Notes: a model not told the origin generated them from the sequence alone. DNA of 64,000 bases from Paenibacillus monticola (GCF_009664975.1 NZ_WJXB01000001.1:868001-932000); one strand, 5' to 3'; numbered from the stretch's first letter, positions 9,116-18,723 are shown. Numbers and translations are program-made.

Positions 9116-10849
9116 ATGCACAAAATAAAAAACAAAATTCTTGGCAGCGTCATCCTTATTGTCACTCTATCTGTCACGGCCATCAGTGCACTGGCGTATG
9201 AGCAGTTCTCTTCCATTCTGGAAACCCAAGCGCTGCGTGAAGACACTATTCATTTGGAGCAGACCACGAATCAGATGAACCACCTGATTGATGATGTGCA
9301 GAAATATGCGGCCAATATGGTCAACGATGAGCTGCTTCAGCAGTTTGCAGAACGGCTGCAATATCCCTCGACCTATGACGAGCTCAGCGCTTACCGGGAT
9401 GTGGTTACCCAACTAACCAAATTCAATGTGCTGCGTGACTATCTTGAAAGCTCGGCCATTGTCCGCTCAGATGGCAAGGTTTTCTGGTCTTCGCTGTATC
9501 TCGATCCATACTTTGAGCAGTTGCTTCAGGAGGAATGGTACCAGAATGCGCTGAACAGCAACAGCAAAAGCGGGTTTACAGCCCCCCACACCATTCTGGA
9601 TGGCGGCAGCAAAAAGGTCGTGAGCTTCTTTATCCGTTTCGATTCCCAGTATGGCGGTGTACTGCTGCTGAACATCGATTATGCAGCGTTCGAGAGCCTG
9701 TTTCAGTATTTGGGCCAGTCCTTTGACCAGGTGGCCTGGATCGGGGAGGACCATTCATTACTATATCAGCAGGGCATCGCGGCAGATCCTCCAGCAGCGC
9801 AAATGCTGACGATAAGCGGACCGGACATTCAGGTGATCAAGCGTGACAAAGGCTATTATCTGACTAGTGCCTTGGATAAATCACAGTGGTCCATCTTCAC
9901 TTTTACCTCCAATGACCGGTTCTACGAGTGGGTTGGCTATATTGTGCGCTACTGGGCCATCTTCCTCGCATTATGCCTCATGCTCTGCTTCCTGTTGTTT
10001 CTTCCGATTATCTCCAGCATTATCCGCCCGATTCTGCAGATGACCAAAGCGATGAAACAGGTATCCATGGGCAATTATAACGTTCATCTGTCTTTCCGCA
10101 GTAACGACGAGCTCTCCGTGTTGAAGAACGGCTTTGAAATGATGCTTGGCGATATTGAGCGGCAGATGAGCGAAAAGGTAGAGCAGGAACGCTGGAAACG
10201 CAAAATGTCTGCGGAGCTGCTGTTTGCACAGATCAATCCCCATTTTATCTACAATACACTGAACACCGTTGTTTATCTGGCCCGAAAAAAGAATTATACA
10301 GCCATCGAAGAAATGATTGAATCCTTTATCAGCATTCTGCATGATGCTGTCAATATCGGCGATGCCGGTCTGTATGTCACGGTGGAGCAGGAGATGAATA
10401 TTATTGATCACTTCGTACGCATTCAGAAATACAGATATGCGGACAGGTTCGAGCTGGTCTGGAATGTGGAAGAGAAGGCTTTGGGCGACTATATTCCAAA
10501 AAGCCTGATTCAACCGCTGGTGGAAAACTCCATTTTTCATGGATTTTCAGAGAAGGAGTCTGTCGGACGCATTGAAATTATAATCCGAAAGCGTAGCGGA
10601 CGGCTGTTAATTTCAGTGAGGGATGACGGCTGCGGTATGAGCCAGGCCAAGGCCCTAGCTATTATGAACGGAGCTCTGCCGCCGGCACGCCTTCCTTCGG
10701 GTGCCATGAAACAGATTGGCCTGTGGAATATCCGGGAAAGAATCGAGTATTTGTACGGTCAGGAAGGCCGCCTGGTCATCCGCTCAAGCGAGCAGGGAGG
10801 CACGAAGGTATCCGTTCTCCTGCCATCACGGCAGCATTCCCCTGAGTGA
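9116..10849 (+). CDS. Sensor histidine kinase, YesM type
   Basis: This 577-residue membrane kinase is paired with the regulator at 7569. Its order is: membrane helix at residues ~8-27, extracellular sensor domain ~28-275, second helix ~280-303, HAMP domain ~305-360, then the His_kinase family domain with the phosphoacceptor in NPHFIYNTLN, and a HATPase_c domain with N-box PLVENSIFHGF and G-box DDGCGM. The ribosome-binding site lies inside the end of the preceding gene. This kinase class commonly senses extracellular oligosaccharides, directly or through the partner binding protein; the ligand here is unknown. Confidence 0.92.
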   Translation: MHKIKNKILGSVILIVTLSVTAISALAYEQFSSILETQALREDTIHLEQTTNQMNHLIDDVQKYAANMVNDELLQQFAERLQYPSTYDELSAYRDVVTQLTKFNVLRDYLESSAIVRSDGKVFWSSLYLDPYFEQLLQEEWYQNALNSNSKSGFTAPHTILDGGSKKVVSFFIRFDSQYGGVLLLNIDYAAFESLFQYLGQSFDQVAWIGEDHSLLYQQGIAADPPAAQMLTISGPDIQVIKRDKGYYLTSALDKSQWSIFTFTSNDRFYEWVGYIVRYWAIFLALCLMLCFLLFLPIISSIIRPILQMTKAMKQVSMGNYNVHLSFRSNDELSVLKNGFEMMLGDIERQMSEKVEQERWKRKMSAELLFAQINPHFIYNTLNTVVYLARKKNYTAIEEMIESFISILHDAVNIGDAGLYVTVEQEMNIIDHFVRIQKYRYADRFELVWNVEEKALGDYIPKSLIQPLVENSIFHGFSEKESVGRIEIIIRKRSGRLLISVRDDGCGMSQAKALAIMNGALPPARLPSGAMKQIGLWNIRERIEYLYGQEGRLVIRSSEQGGTKVSVLLPSRQHSPE

Positions 10850-10890
10850 AAGCACTATCATAATTTATACAAAACTATCGGATCGTCTCG

Positions 10891-10919
10891 TTGTCCAGCG
10901 ATGCCATCAAGCTTATAGT
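10891..10919 (+). promoter_or_regulatory. Possible SigA-type promoter of the MalFG-type importer
   Basis: TTGTCC (10891-10896) and TATAGT (10914-10919) have a 17-base spacer, inside the 144-base gap between the kinase and the binding protein. There is no terminator in the gap, so read-through from the two-component genes is also possible. Confidence 0.4.
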
Positions 10920-10993
10920 ACTACTATACAGACGGACGGAAGAGTATTACAGAAACCGCCGACTGTCACTACAGATGCAAGGGGGACATTGAT

Positions 10994-12340
10994 TTGCGCA
11001 ATCTATTTAGTAAAAAAGCATCGGTTATCGTGCTTGTTCTGACATTATGCTTCACCTTGGTGCTTGCCGGATGCGGTAACGGAAACAATAGCGGCAACGG
11101 CGCTTCCGAGGGGGCAAATAGTGCAAACAGCACAAGCGATCCTGCAAACGCTTCCGGTAAATTGACGGTATGGGGCTGGGACAAAGCCTGGTTCGAGGGT
11201 ACCGCAGCGAAGTTTAACGAGAAGTTCCCGAACATCAAGCTGGAGTTCGTTGAAGTATCGGCGGGGGATTATTTGAAAAAAATTCAGACCTCCATCGCCT
11301 CCGGCACCGAGTTGCCTGATATTATCTGGGGGGAAGCGGCTTTCCGCGGCGCTCTATATGAGCTGAACGTACTGCAAAGCTTGTCGGAAGAACCGTACAA
11401 TTTTGATACGTCCAATCTGCTCGATTTCGAGCTTCCGCTGCTGACGAACAGCAAGGGCGAACTTGTCGGTCTGGAACAATCCGGCTCACCTGGCGCACTG
11501 GCCTATAAACGTGACCTGGCTAAACAGTACTTTGGAACAGATGATCCCGATAAATTAACAGCAATGTTCACCGATTGGGATACCTTTATTGCTAAAGGCA
11601 AAGAAGTATACGACAAAAGTGGCGGTAAAACGTTCATGCTGGGAAGTCTGATGGATGCCTACGTCATCTTCTCCAACCAGGGTACAACCGCGATTGTTGA
11701 CGGAACCAAAGTGAACACCGGTGAGGTGCTGCGGATATTTACTCAACTGCAGTCCATCCGCGACAATAACGGTGAGGGCAAACTGGCGATGTGGTCGCCA
11801 ACCTGGAATGCCTCGTACTCGCAAGACAATGTCATCTTCTATCCGGCGGCGAACTGGTCGCCAGAATTCGTAATTAAGCCCAACGACAAAGCCAGCACTG
11901 GCCGCTGGGGCCTGATGGTGCCTCCGGAAGGCGGATATCCATATGGCGGTACGACAATCGGCATTTGGAAAGACAGCAAAAACAAGGATGCAGCCTGGGC
12001 GTATCTCAACTGGCTGTTAGGCACTGACGAAGGCGCTGAAGCTAACTTTGCCACCTCCGACTACATTTTGCCGCTGAAATCCTTCTTTAAGGATACCTCC
12101 AAGTTATCTTCTGGGGCGGATGAATATTTTGGCGGACAGGACCTCGGAAAGTTCTGGGTAGAGAAGGTATTCCCAAACATGAAGTCCAAAGCGGTTACCA
12201 AATACGACCAGGATATTTACAGCTCTTCTGAGCTGGTGCTGCAGGTCATGGCGCAAGACAATAGCTTTGACGCCAAGCAGGCGCTGGAGAAATGGGAAGA
12301 ACAGCTGAAGAAAAATCACCCTGAACTGACTTTCGAATAA
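10994..12340 (+). CDS. Sugar ABC transporter substrate-binding lipoprotein (family 1)
   Basis: This 448-residue binding protein of a MalE-like importer has a basic start, a hydrophobic helix and a clear lipobox LAGC, with the Cys near residue 27 as the lipid anchor. A Gly/Asn/Ser-rich linker (GNGNNSGNGASEGANSANS) follows, then the periplasmic-binding fold beginning KLTVWGWDKAWFEG. The start codon is TTG, placed 7 bases after an AAGGGGGA ribosome-binding site. It lies downstream of a YesMN pair and upstream of MalF/MalG-type permeases. The bound sugar is unknown. Confidence 0.9.
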   Translation: MRNLFSKKASVIVLVLTLCFTLVLAGCGNGNNSGNGASEGANSANSTSDPANASGKLTVWGWDKAWFEGTAAKFNEKFPNIKLEFVEVSAGDYLKKIQTSIASGTELPDIIWGEAAFRGALYELNVLQSLSEEPYNFDTSNLLDFELPLLTNSKGELVGLEQSGSPGALAYKRDLAKQYFGTDDPDKLTAMFTDWDTFIAKGKEVYDKSGGKTFMLGSLMDAYVIFSNQGTTAIVDGTKVNTGEVLRIFTQLQSIRDNNGEGKLAMWSPTWNASYSQDNVIFYPAANWSPEFVIKPNDKASTGRWGLMVPPEGGYPYGGTTIGIWKDSKNKDAAWAYLNWLLGTDEGAEANFATSDYILPLKSFFKDTSKLSSGADEYFGGQDLGKFWVEKVFPNMKSKAVTKYDQDIYSSSELVLQVMAQDNSFDAKQALEKWEEQLKKNHPELTFE

Positions 12341-12352
12341 AAAAATACTATA

Positions 12353-12395
12353 TAAAAAGCGGCGGCCCGCTCGAAAGAACAGGCTGCCGTTTTAA
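12353..12395 (+). terminator. Intercistronic hairpin/attenuator between binding protein and permeases
   Basis: A GC-rich arm AAGCGGCGGCC pairs imperfectly with GGCTGCCGTTTT, ending in a short T run. Such hairpins commonly let the binding protein mRNA accumulate above the permease mRNA. Confidence 0.5.
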
Positions 12396-12415
12396 CGGAT
12401 AGGAAGTGAAAGATC

Positions 12416-13345
12416 ATGCAGAAAGCGAAAGGAATCAGTACTAAAAATAAATGGCCGTATCTGTTCATCACCCCTTATTTCTTATCCTACGCAGTACTGA
12501 GTTTGTTCCCGATCCTCTTCACCCTTTACATCAGCCTTACGGACTGGGATTTGTACGGCAATCGAAATTTCATCGGACTCGGCAATTACACACAGTTGTT
12601 TTTCCATGACGCATTCTTCTGGAAATCCCTGCTCAATGTCATCATCTTTATGGCGGTATACCTTCCGGCTCTTGTTCTTATGGGCATGCTGATCGCTAGT
12701 CTCATCGAGAGCAAACTGATTCGCCGAAAAACCTTTTTCCGCCTCAGCGTATTCAGTGCCTATATGACGACTCCGGTCGCGGTCGGAATAATCTTCTCAC
12801 TGCTGTTCGACTGGCAAGGCGGGTTCTTCAACAATCTGCTGATGGAACTGGGCATTATTCATGAAAAGATCAATTGGCTGGGCACCGCCACTTCCTCCCG
12901 CTGGGTAGTTATTCTGATGGTGTTCTGGAAGAATCTCGGCTACTTCGTGATGTTCTATACCGCAGGGATGGCCAGCATTGACACCTCGATCTACGAGGCT
13001 GCGGTGATCGACGGCGCTTCGTCCAAAAATGTGTTCCTGCGCATCACCATTCCACTGCTGAAGCCGATCAATCTGTTCTTAATTATCACCTCCATCATTA
13101 GCGGCCTGCAGCTTGTGGAAGAACCGATGCTGTTGTTCAGCGGCTGGGCTTCCGGCTCCAGTATGGTAGGTGGACCGGACGGCTCTACCTTTACGCCGAT
13201 CTGGTATATGTTCGATGCTTCCTTCAACGGCAGTGCGTTCAAATATGGCAAAGGGGCGGCAATTGCTTATGGAACCTTCCTGTTCATCGCCTTGTTCTCG
13301 GTCTTTGGCATGAAATGGATCAACAGGGACGGTGACGATAAATGA
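12416..13345 (+). CDS. Sugar ABC transporter permease, MalF/UgpA type
   Basis: This 309-residue membrane permease has about six helices, with the EAA loop YEAAVIDGASSKNVFLRITI near residues 197-216. The N-terminus (KNKWPYLFITPYFLSYAVLSLFPI) is typical of the MalF/UgpA group. It overlaps the next permease by four bases (ATGA), showing translational coupling. It forms the membrane pore together with the 13342-14154 product; the ATPase must be supplied from elsewhere. Confidence 0.9.
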   Translation: MQKAKGISTKNKWPYLFITPYFLSYAVLSLFPILFTLYISLTDWDLYGNRNFIGLGNYTQLFFHDAFFWKSLLNVIIFMAVYLPALVLMGMLIASLIESKLIRRKTFFRLSVFSAYMTTPVAVGIIFSLLFDWQGGFFNNLLMELGIIHEKINWLGTATSSRWVVILMVFWKNLGYFVMFYTAGMASIDTSIYEAAVIDGASSKNVFLRITIPLLKPINLFLIITSIISGLQLVEEPMLLFSGWASGSSMVGGPDGSTFTPIWYMFDASFNGSAFKYGKGAAIAYGTFLFIALFSVFGMKWINRDGDDK

Positions 13346-14154
13346 GAGCGAAAAAATTCTTTACCGTTCTGCTGCTCAGCCTGATAGCCATCGCCTTCCT
13401 ATTCCCTTTCTATATGATGATTGTGATGGGAACCTATTATTCCGAAGACCTGTTCAAGCAGCTTCCGATTCTGCCAAGCAACTATTTGCTGGAGAACCTG
13501 AAGACGATTATGTCGGCCAGCTTCCTCCGCAATTATTGGAACAGCTTCTATGTGGCCGTATTATTCACCCTGGTAACGGTTGGCGTTGCTTCGATTACCG
13601 GCTTCGCTTTTGCCAAATATGATTTCAAGGGAAAGACTGCCCTCTATGGCTTCATTCTACTGACGATGATGATCCCCGGACATCTGGGCCTGATCGCCTA
13701 TGTCATGGAAATGAAGTGGTTCCACCTCAATAACACGCACGCTCCACTGATTCTGGCCGGACTGAACAATGCCTTTGGCGTCTTCTTCATGACCCAGTTC
13801 ATCCGCTCATCGGTTCCGACAGAGGTCATCGAAAGCGCGCGGATTGACGGCTGCTCGGAGCCGGGGATTCTCATCAGGATCGTCATTCCATTCCTGATGC
13901 CGGCCATCAGCACGCTGGGGCTGATCTCCTTCCTCGGCTCCTGGAACGGTTACCTGTTGCCGCTCGTAACGATCAACAAGCCGGAGCTATACACGCTTCC
14001 GCTAGGGATTGCGAATCTGTCCACAGTCTTCCGCACGGACTATTCAGCAAGTATTCTTGGTCTTACCCTCGGCACGTTGCCGCTGATTATCCTTTTCCTG
14101 TTCGGCTCCAAAACATTGGTTAGAGGACTCACAGGCGGAGCTGTCAAAGGCTAA
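13342..14154 (+). CDS. Sugar ABC transporter permease, MalG/UgpE type
   Basis: This 270-residue permease subunit has six predicted helices, an EAA-type loop (IESARIDGCSEPGILIRIVI), and the ending TLVRGLTGGAVKG common to MalG-like proteins. It is the last gene of the importer operon and is followed by a strong terminator. It pairs with the MalF-type gene it overlaps. Confidence 0.9.
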   Translation: MRAKKFFTVLLLSLIAIAFLFPFYMMIVMGTYYSEDLFKQLPILPSNYLLENLKTIMSASFLRNYWNSFYVAVLFTLVTVGVASITGFAFAKYDFKGKTALYGFILLTMMIPGHLGLIAYVMEMKWFHLNNTHAPLILAGLNNAFGVFFMTQFIRSSVPTEVIESARIDGCSEPGILIRIVIPFLMPAISTLGLISFLGSWNGYLLPLVTINKPELYTLPLGIANLSTVFRTDYSASILGLTLGTLPLIILFLFGSKTLVRGLTGGAVKG

Positions 14155-14212
14155 TTTTCACGAACGCTGCAGTCATAATTGATTGCTACAGCTCAGTCTG
14201 TAGCTTTCACAT

Positions 14213-14258
14213 AAAAACAAGAGCAGAACCCTGAAGAGGTTCTGCTCTTGTTTTTATT
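14213..14258 (+). terminator. Strong intrinsic terminator of the importer operon
   Basis: A perfect 18-base stem (AAAAACAAGAGCAGAACC with its complement), a 7-base loop and a T run. The flanking A and T tracts make it potentially bidirectional. It insulates the importer operon from sigK. Confidence 0.95.
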
Positions 14259-14376
14259 AAAGACAGATAGGATTGTTACGGTTATGTATATCTTCGTGTT
14301 GTATTTTACCATTGATCCTTATAATCGATGATGCAGCTATTTGAGTTATTTGTGTTTCTCTTTTCACTGTACGTGC

Positions 14377-14404
14377 ACTTCTAGGCATTTACCCACATAT
14401 AATA
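14377..14404 (+). promoter_or_regulatory. Candidate mother-cell (SigE/SigK-type) promoter of sigK
   Basis: CATATAATA at 14396-14404 fits the SigK -10 pattern CATANNNTA and also resembles a SigE -10. An AC at 14377-14378 lies 17 bases upstream, as in SigK promoters. In Bacillus sigK is transcribed by SigE and then by SigK itself. This is motif matching only. The rest of 14260-14474 shows no gene. Confidence 0.35.
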
Positions 14405-14474
14405 AAGAGACCATGAACCCGTAGTTCTCATTGCAGATCGGTTTCATTGTACAAGTGCGGGAGGTGTCGCCAAG

Positions 14475-15176
14475 TTGCCAGGAATCATAAGCACGATTGC
14501 GCTGCTGATCAAAGAACTGACGTTGCTGGTATCGTACGTAAGAAACAACGCATTTCCACAACCGCTTTCGGAGCAGGAGGAAAGCAAATACTTAGGCATG
14601 ATGGCTGAAGGTGATGCTAAAGCACGGAATTTGCTGATTGAACATAACTTGAGACTCGTTGCTCATATCGTCAAAAAATTCGATAATACTGGTGAAGATA
14701 TGGAGGACCTAATCTCCATAGGCACCATCGGGCTGATCAAGGCGATTGAGAGCTATCGTCCGAATAAAGGCACGAAGTTAGCTACATTTGCAGCCCGTTG
14801 TATAGAAAATGAAATCCTGATGCATCTTCGTTCGCTGAAAAAGACCCGCAAGGACGTATCCCTGCATGATCCGATAGGGACTGACAAGGAAGGTAATGAA
14901 ATTACACTGATAGATATCCTAGGCTCCGAAGCCGACGATGTGATTAAAGAAGTTGATCTCAAGATTGAGAAGAGCAAGATCTATCGCAATCTGGATATTC
15001 TGGATGATCGGGAGAAGGAAGTCGTGGTTGGACGGTTTGGGCTGGATACCGGAGGGGAAGAGCGGACGCAGCGGGAGATTGCTAAGGAGCTTGGCATCAG
15101 CCGGAGCTATGTGTCACGGATTGAGAAGCGGGCGCTGATGAAGCTGTATCATGAGTTTTATAAGGCAAAGCGGTGA
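14475..15176 (+). CDS. sigK: RNA polymerase sporulation sigma factor SigK (intact, with pro-sequence)
   Basis: This 233-residue sigma-70 family factor controls late mother-cell transcription in sporulation. The N-terminus [20 protein letters not shown] matches the pro-sigma-K signal. Cleavage by the SpoIVFB protease is expected after Ser20, before Tyr21. Regions 2.1-2.4 follow ([47 protein letters not shown]), then region 3/4 with [13 protein letters not shown] and the helix-turn-helix [20 protein letters not shown]. The start is TTG, 9 bases after GGGAGGTG. The gene is uninterrupted, unlike genomes where a skin-type element splits it. Seven partial copies of its 3' half lie downstream in the same orientation, with a shared breakpoint in codon 66. 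Confidence 0.96.
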   Translation: MPGIISTIALLIKELTLLVSYVRNNAFPQPLSEQEESKYLGMMAEGDAKARNLLIEHNLRLVAHIVKKFDNTGEDMEDLISIGTIGLIKAIESYRPNKGTKLATFAARCIENEILMHLRSLKKTRKDVSLHDPIGTDKEGNEITLIDILGSEADDVIKEVDLKIEKSKIYRNLDILDDREKEVVVGRFGLDTGGEERTQREIAKELGISRSYVSRIEKRALMKLYHEFYKAKR

Positions 15177-15217
15177 AAGTTTAAGCTGCAAAATAGTACC
15201 GAAAAACAGGGTATAGG

Positions 15218-15250
15218 AAGCGACTCGTCTGCGGATGAGTCGCTTTTGTT
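15218..15250 (+). terminator. Terminator after sigK
   Basis: AAGCGACTC pairs with GAGTCGCTT (9-base perfect stem), followed by TTTGTT. Confidence 0.85.
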
Positions 15251-15279
15251 CATAAAGTTATTATCAAAGGAGCATTGAT

Positions 15280-15393
15280 ATGACATATAAAGATGTTTAT
15301 GATCTCCATAATCAACTGCTACATACTTATGAAAAGCATGGAAAAAATCACAAGCCATATCAGAGACAAATAACTTATTATAAAGATATATGA
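15280..15393 (+). CDS. Small ORF, 37 residues, unknown
   Basis: An ATG with an AAAGGAG ribosome-binding site 7 bases upstream opens a 37-codon frame (MTYKDVYDLHNQLLHTYEKH...), rich in Tyr, His and Lys. It could be a real small protein or the N-terminal stub of a lost gene. No homology is recognised. The stretch 15394-15571 downstream shows only an inverted repeat (ATAAGAACCC...GGGTTCTTAT, about 15404-15457) and no gene. Confidence 0.3.
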   Translation: MTYKDVYDLHNQLLHTYEKHGKNHKPYQRQITYYKDI

Positions 15394-15572
15394 GTACCTC
15401 AAGATAAGAACCCCGTATTTCGAATCATAATAAAGGGAAAAAAGGGTTCTTATCCTATAATTAATATCTGGTGCGCAAGGTGAAAAACATGGCGATTCTT
15501 ATCTTGTCTTGCTTAATAGTTTGTGGCAAATGATCACCAATAGTGAAATCGTTTTCAAAATAGTGCGGTAAA

Positions 15573-15611
15573 GGGCTGTCCCTCAAGGTATTCAACCTTG
15601 TGAGACAGCCC
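15573..15611 (-). terminator. Hairpin at the 3' end of the second GH42 gene
   Basis: GGGCTGTC at 15573 pairs with GACAGCCC at 15604, with inner pairing CTCAAGGT/ACCTTG. It lies just after the stop codon of the leftward GH42 gene. The T tail is weak on that strand. Confidence 0.6.
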
Positions 15612-15636
15612 CTCGCAAAGATACAAGCCGCTGATT

Positions 15637-17622
15637 CTATAAAGTAAGAATTTCTACTCCCAGAGATGGCAATATCATCTTCTGCTCCGATCTCTTGCTC
15701 GTCAACAAGCTGCGATAGGGAGCGTCAAGCGTAACCTCTCGTTGCTCATTCGTCAAATTGATCAGGAACAGGAAGCTTTCCTCACCCTTCGTTCGAATCG
15801 ACAGCTCGACACCTTCCGGCAGCTGGAGCTTGGGTGCTAAGTCCTTTTCCTTCACTATTCCTTCGAACAGCTGATAGAAATACGATGGCTCCGGCCAAGT
15901 GCCGATATAATACACTTCACCGTCACCAAGCTTATTGACGGTAACTGCCGGCACACCCTCGTAAAAGTCGTTGTCATACCAGGCAATCGGTTCTGCTCCC
16001 CGCAGTTCCAGCAGATCGCTCCATTGCTTCGCAGCGAATGTCTGGCCCTCCGCGTTTCGAATCCGATGCTCGCTGTTGCCGATTGCATCATACTCACTAA
16101 CGACAACCCCCGCCGCTTCCGCCAGCAGCCCCGGCAGAGGCAGCATCTCACATACATTCCTCATGTTCTTCACGCCTGTCCGATTGGTGAGGACGACCGT
16201 GCCGCCCCTGGCTGCGAATCGCTCCAGCCGCTGTGCTGCTGCTTCATTTAACAGAAAGAGGGAAGGGACAATGACCAGCTTGTAGCCATCGAGCGCCTCG
16301 GTCCAGTTGATAACGTCCGTACCGACACCCATTTTCAGAAATGCATTGTGCATAGAGGACAAGTTGTCTATATAGTGCATTCCCCCCTCTGCTTGCGGCT
16401 GAAGGGAAAGCGCCGTGTGTTGATCATGTGAGTGCAAAATCGCAACCTGGTTAACGATTGTCGAGCCGGCCAGCAGTTCTCCTAGTCGGTTCACCTCGCG
16501 AGTAAGCTCCGCGAACTCCCTGAACCTGCGTCCAGGAACATTGCTGTGGTCGATAAGTCCAAGCCAGAACTGTTCGGCTCCGACGGCAGCACTCCGCCAG
16601 CGGAAATGGACGACCATGTCGGCACCGCGGGCGATTGTCTGCCAGGAACGGGCCCGGATCAGTCCGGGATAAGGGGTGCGCTGGATAGGCATCCAGGCGC
16701 CCTGCGCTCCGCTCAGCTGCTCCATTACCCAGAAATTGCGACGCTTGATGCCTCGAACCAAGTCCAGCGTCAACGCTCCGTTCCTCGGGAACCGGTCGCC
16801 ATAATCGCGATACAGCTCATTCGGATAATAATCGACAGAGACGAAGTCCAGCTCTTTGTAGAGATCATAATAGTCCAGGCTATTCGGGTATTGCCACATG
16901 TTATGCGTCACGAATTGGCCCGGACAGTTGCTGCGCAGAATATCAAGCTGCCATCCCAGCAGATAGCCTACGCTGTCCGAGCAGAACCGCTTGTACTCCA
17001 GAAGATAGGAAGGATTCATCGGCTTACTGGAACCGAGCGGTGTCGTTACCTCGGCCCAGCTGCTGTACTCCCCGCTCCAGACAACCGTGCCCCACTCCCG
17101 GTTCAACTCTTCCAGACTGGAATAACGCTTCTTCAGCCAAGTGACAAATGCACGATTGCACGTATCGCAATGGCATTCCTGGTAGTGCATCTCGTTATCG
17201 ATTTGCCAGCCAATGACGGAGGGATGCTTCGCATAGCGCTGTGACATCGCTTCCACAAATTTGGATCCCAGCATTCTTAAGGAATAGCTGTTGTTGCAAC
17301 GATGTCCACGCACACCCGGCCGGATGATTTGACGTTGCTCATCCATTGGCAGCATATCCGGATAACGGGTTGTCATCCAGTTCGGCGGGGTATTGCTAGG
17401 TGTACATAACACGATCGCCATATCGCGTGTGGCGAATACTTCTATAGCCGCATCCAACCATTCAAACCGATAATCACCCTCGGTCGGTTCCATTCTGCTC
17501 CAGGCGAACTCCGCCATTCGCACAACAGCAACACCTGTCTCTTGCATAAGCGCTGCATCCTTCTCCCATTGCTCGGGAGTCCATTGCTCTGGATAATAAT
17601 CAATTCCAATCTTAATCGTCAT
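15637..17622 (-). CDS. Beta-galactosidase, glycoside hydrolase family 42
   Basis: This 661-residue cytoplasmic GH42 enzyme has full-length architecture: barrel, trimerisation domain (from ~395) and C-terminal domain. The opening motif is IGIDYYPEQWTPEQWEKDAALM. The predicted acid/base is Glu144 (IDNEMHY) and the nucleophile Glu301 (WVMEQLSG). Cys109 plus Cys150, Cys152 and Cys155 (ECHCDTC) form the zinc site known in this family. It is divergent from an AraC-type regulator with a shared 113-base promoter region, the usual arrangement for an inducible galactoside gene. It is the first cargo module after intact sigK. Confidence 0.93.
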   Translation of the reverse strand: MTIKIGIDYYPEQWTPEQWEKDAALMQETGVAVVRMAEFAWSRMEPTEGDYRFEWLDAAIEVFATRDMAIVLCTPSNTPPNWMTTRYPDMLPMDEQRQIIRPGVRGHRCNNSYSLRMLGSKFVEAMSQRYAKHPSVIGWQIDNEMHYQECHCDTCNRAFVTWLKKRYSSLEELNREWGTVVWSGEYSSWAEVTTPLGSSKPMNPSYLLEYKRFCSDSVGYLLGWQLDILRSNCPGQFVTHNMWQYPNSLDYYDLYKELDFVSVDYYPNELYRDYGDRFPRNGALTLDLVRGIKRRNFWVMEQLSGAQGAWMPIQRTPYPGLIRARSWQTIARGADMVVHFRWRSAAVGAEQFWLGLIDHSNVPGRRFREFAELTREVNRLGELLAGSTIVNQVAILHSHDQHTALSLQPQAEGGMHYIDNLSSMHNAFLKMGVGTDVINWTEALDGYKLVIVPSLFLLNEAAAQRLERFAARGGTVVLTNRTGVKNMRNVCEMLPLPGLLAEAAGVVVSEYDAIGNSEHRIRNAEGQTFAAKQWSDLLELRGAEPIAWYDNDFYEGVPAVTVNKLGDGEVYYIGTWPEPSYFYQLFEGIVKEKDLAPKLQLPEGVELSIRTKGEESFLFLINLTNEQREVTLDAPYRSLLTSKRSEQKMILPSLGVEILTL

Positions 17623-17681
17623 CCTTAAGCTCCTTTGTTCATCAATATATTGCGATTATATGCTATATTAATTGGAGTGAA

Positions 17682-17720
17682 TATCTTAAATATTTAATGC
17701 GACATAATAATATTAAGATA
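17682..17720. promoter_or_regulatory. Inverted repeat in the divergent GH42/AraC promoter region
   Basis: TATCTTAA (17682-17689) and TTAAGATA (17713-17720) are perfect inverted 8-base arms 23 bases apart. A TATAAT-like -10 for the leftward GH42 gene lies beside it at about 17655. It is a candidate operator for the adjacent AraC-family protein. Confidence 0.4.
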
Positions 17721-17735
17721 ACAGGAGTTGATCGC

Positions 17736-18578
17736 ATGTCTCATCCAAATCACGCTTTTCCGGTACTATCCGCCCGAGACAAGCTGCTCCCATTTTATTT
17801 GCTAGGGATTGGTCTGCATCATGAACAGGAGCATATATACCGAGACCCGGGCATTCAGGATTATCAGTGGATTCAATGCCGCAGTGGCGAGGGCAAACTC
17901 AAGCTAAGTGGAACGGAGCATATCGTCAAGCAAGGCATGGGTATGCTGCTGTTCCCCGGCCAGCAGCACGAATACTATGCTTTATCGGGGAGCTGGAAAG
18001 TCGACTGGATCATTTTCGATGGCAGCGGGTCAGCAGGCTTGTTTGAAACAGTCGGCATTGTAGACACATGCGTATTCACGCTCGCATCGCCCGAATACCT
18101 TCTACCCGGGATGAAGGAACTGCTGAAGGCTGCCCTTACGCCGCAAGGGCAAACGTTAAGCAATTACGCTTGCTCCGCCATCCTCTATACCTTATTGACG
18201 GAGATTATTCAGCGCATCTCTGTTGAGGGCAGCGATACTGTCGGGCAGCAGTATGAGCGGTTAAAGCCGGTCCTAGACTATATTGACCAGCATTATGCCG
18301 AAGAGATTACTTTGCAGACGCTCGCCGGATTGATGTGCGTCACACCGGAATACTTCTGCCATTTGTTCAAGAAGATGACAGGCATTCGTCCCATCAGCTA
18401 TGTCAATCAGGTAAGGGTCAACAAGAGCAAGGAACTGCTGCTCGACAATGTGCAGCGCGGGATGCAGGATATTGCTCATCAAGTCGGCTTCGAATCTGCC
18501 AGCTATTATGGAGCAATCTTCAAGAAGCTGGAACGGCTCACACCCGGTGCCTTCCGCCGCAGTTACCAGAAATCTTAA
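17736..18578 (+). CDS. AraC-family transcriptional regulator with cupin sensor domain
   Basis: This 280-residue regulator has an N-terminal cupin/AraC-binding fold (QWIQCRSGEGKLKLSGTEHI ... LLFPGQQHEYY) that would bind a sugar. Its C-terminal AraC DNA-binding domain spans residues ~180-278, with helices ITLQTLAGLMCVTPEYFCHL and IAHQVGFESASYYGAIF. I place the start at the ATG at 17736, 8 bases after AGGAG; the frame is open to 17697 but lacks a site there. It most likely activates the divergent GH42 gene. Confidence 0.9.
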   Translation: MSHPNHAFPVLSARDKLLPFYLLGIGLHHEQEHIYRDPGIQDYQWIQCRSGEGKLKLSGTEHIVKQGMGMLLFPGQQHEYYALSGSWKVDWIIFDGSGSAGLFETVGIVDTCVFTLASPEYLLPGMKELLKAALTPQGQTLSNYACSAILYTLLTEIIQRISVEGSDTVGQQYERLKPVLDYIDQHYAEEITLQTLAGLMCVTPEYFCHLFKKMTGIRPISYVNQVRVNKSKELLLDNVQRGMQDIAHQVGFESASYYGAIFKKLERLTPGAFRRSYQKS

Positions 18579-18655
18579 TATATGTACTGTCCAAGTGCGT
18601 TCGGGGAGAAGCAGATTGAACTCTTTTACTGGTTTGAATAGTTCTCAATGTATAC

Positions 18656-18723
18656 TTAATCCCAAAATCGTATGCTTCGCTGACAGTTCAGAGATAAAGT
18701 TTGATTTTTTTAAGTACCTGGAG
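18656..18723 (+). repeat. 68-base repeat, copy 1 (foreign arm upstream of sigK fragment)
   Basis: It matches 24469-24536 with five differences. Copy 2 is followed directly by the conserved sigK junction sequence; copy 1 abuts sigK codon 92-93 instead, so about 120 bases of junction and sigK have been deleted. Both copies can be read as ...[17 protein letters not shown], with two of the five differences synonymous. Confidence 0.85.

Noticed and set aside
9971..10540. Open frame of 189 codons on the minus strand inside the YesM-type kinase
   Set aside because: Antisense to the conserved kinase domain and without protein-like features.
16546..17244. Open frame of 232 codons on the + strand inside the second GH42 gene
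   Set aside because: Overlaps the catalytic domain of GH42 on the other strand; no start signal and no recognisable family.
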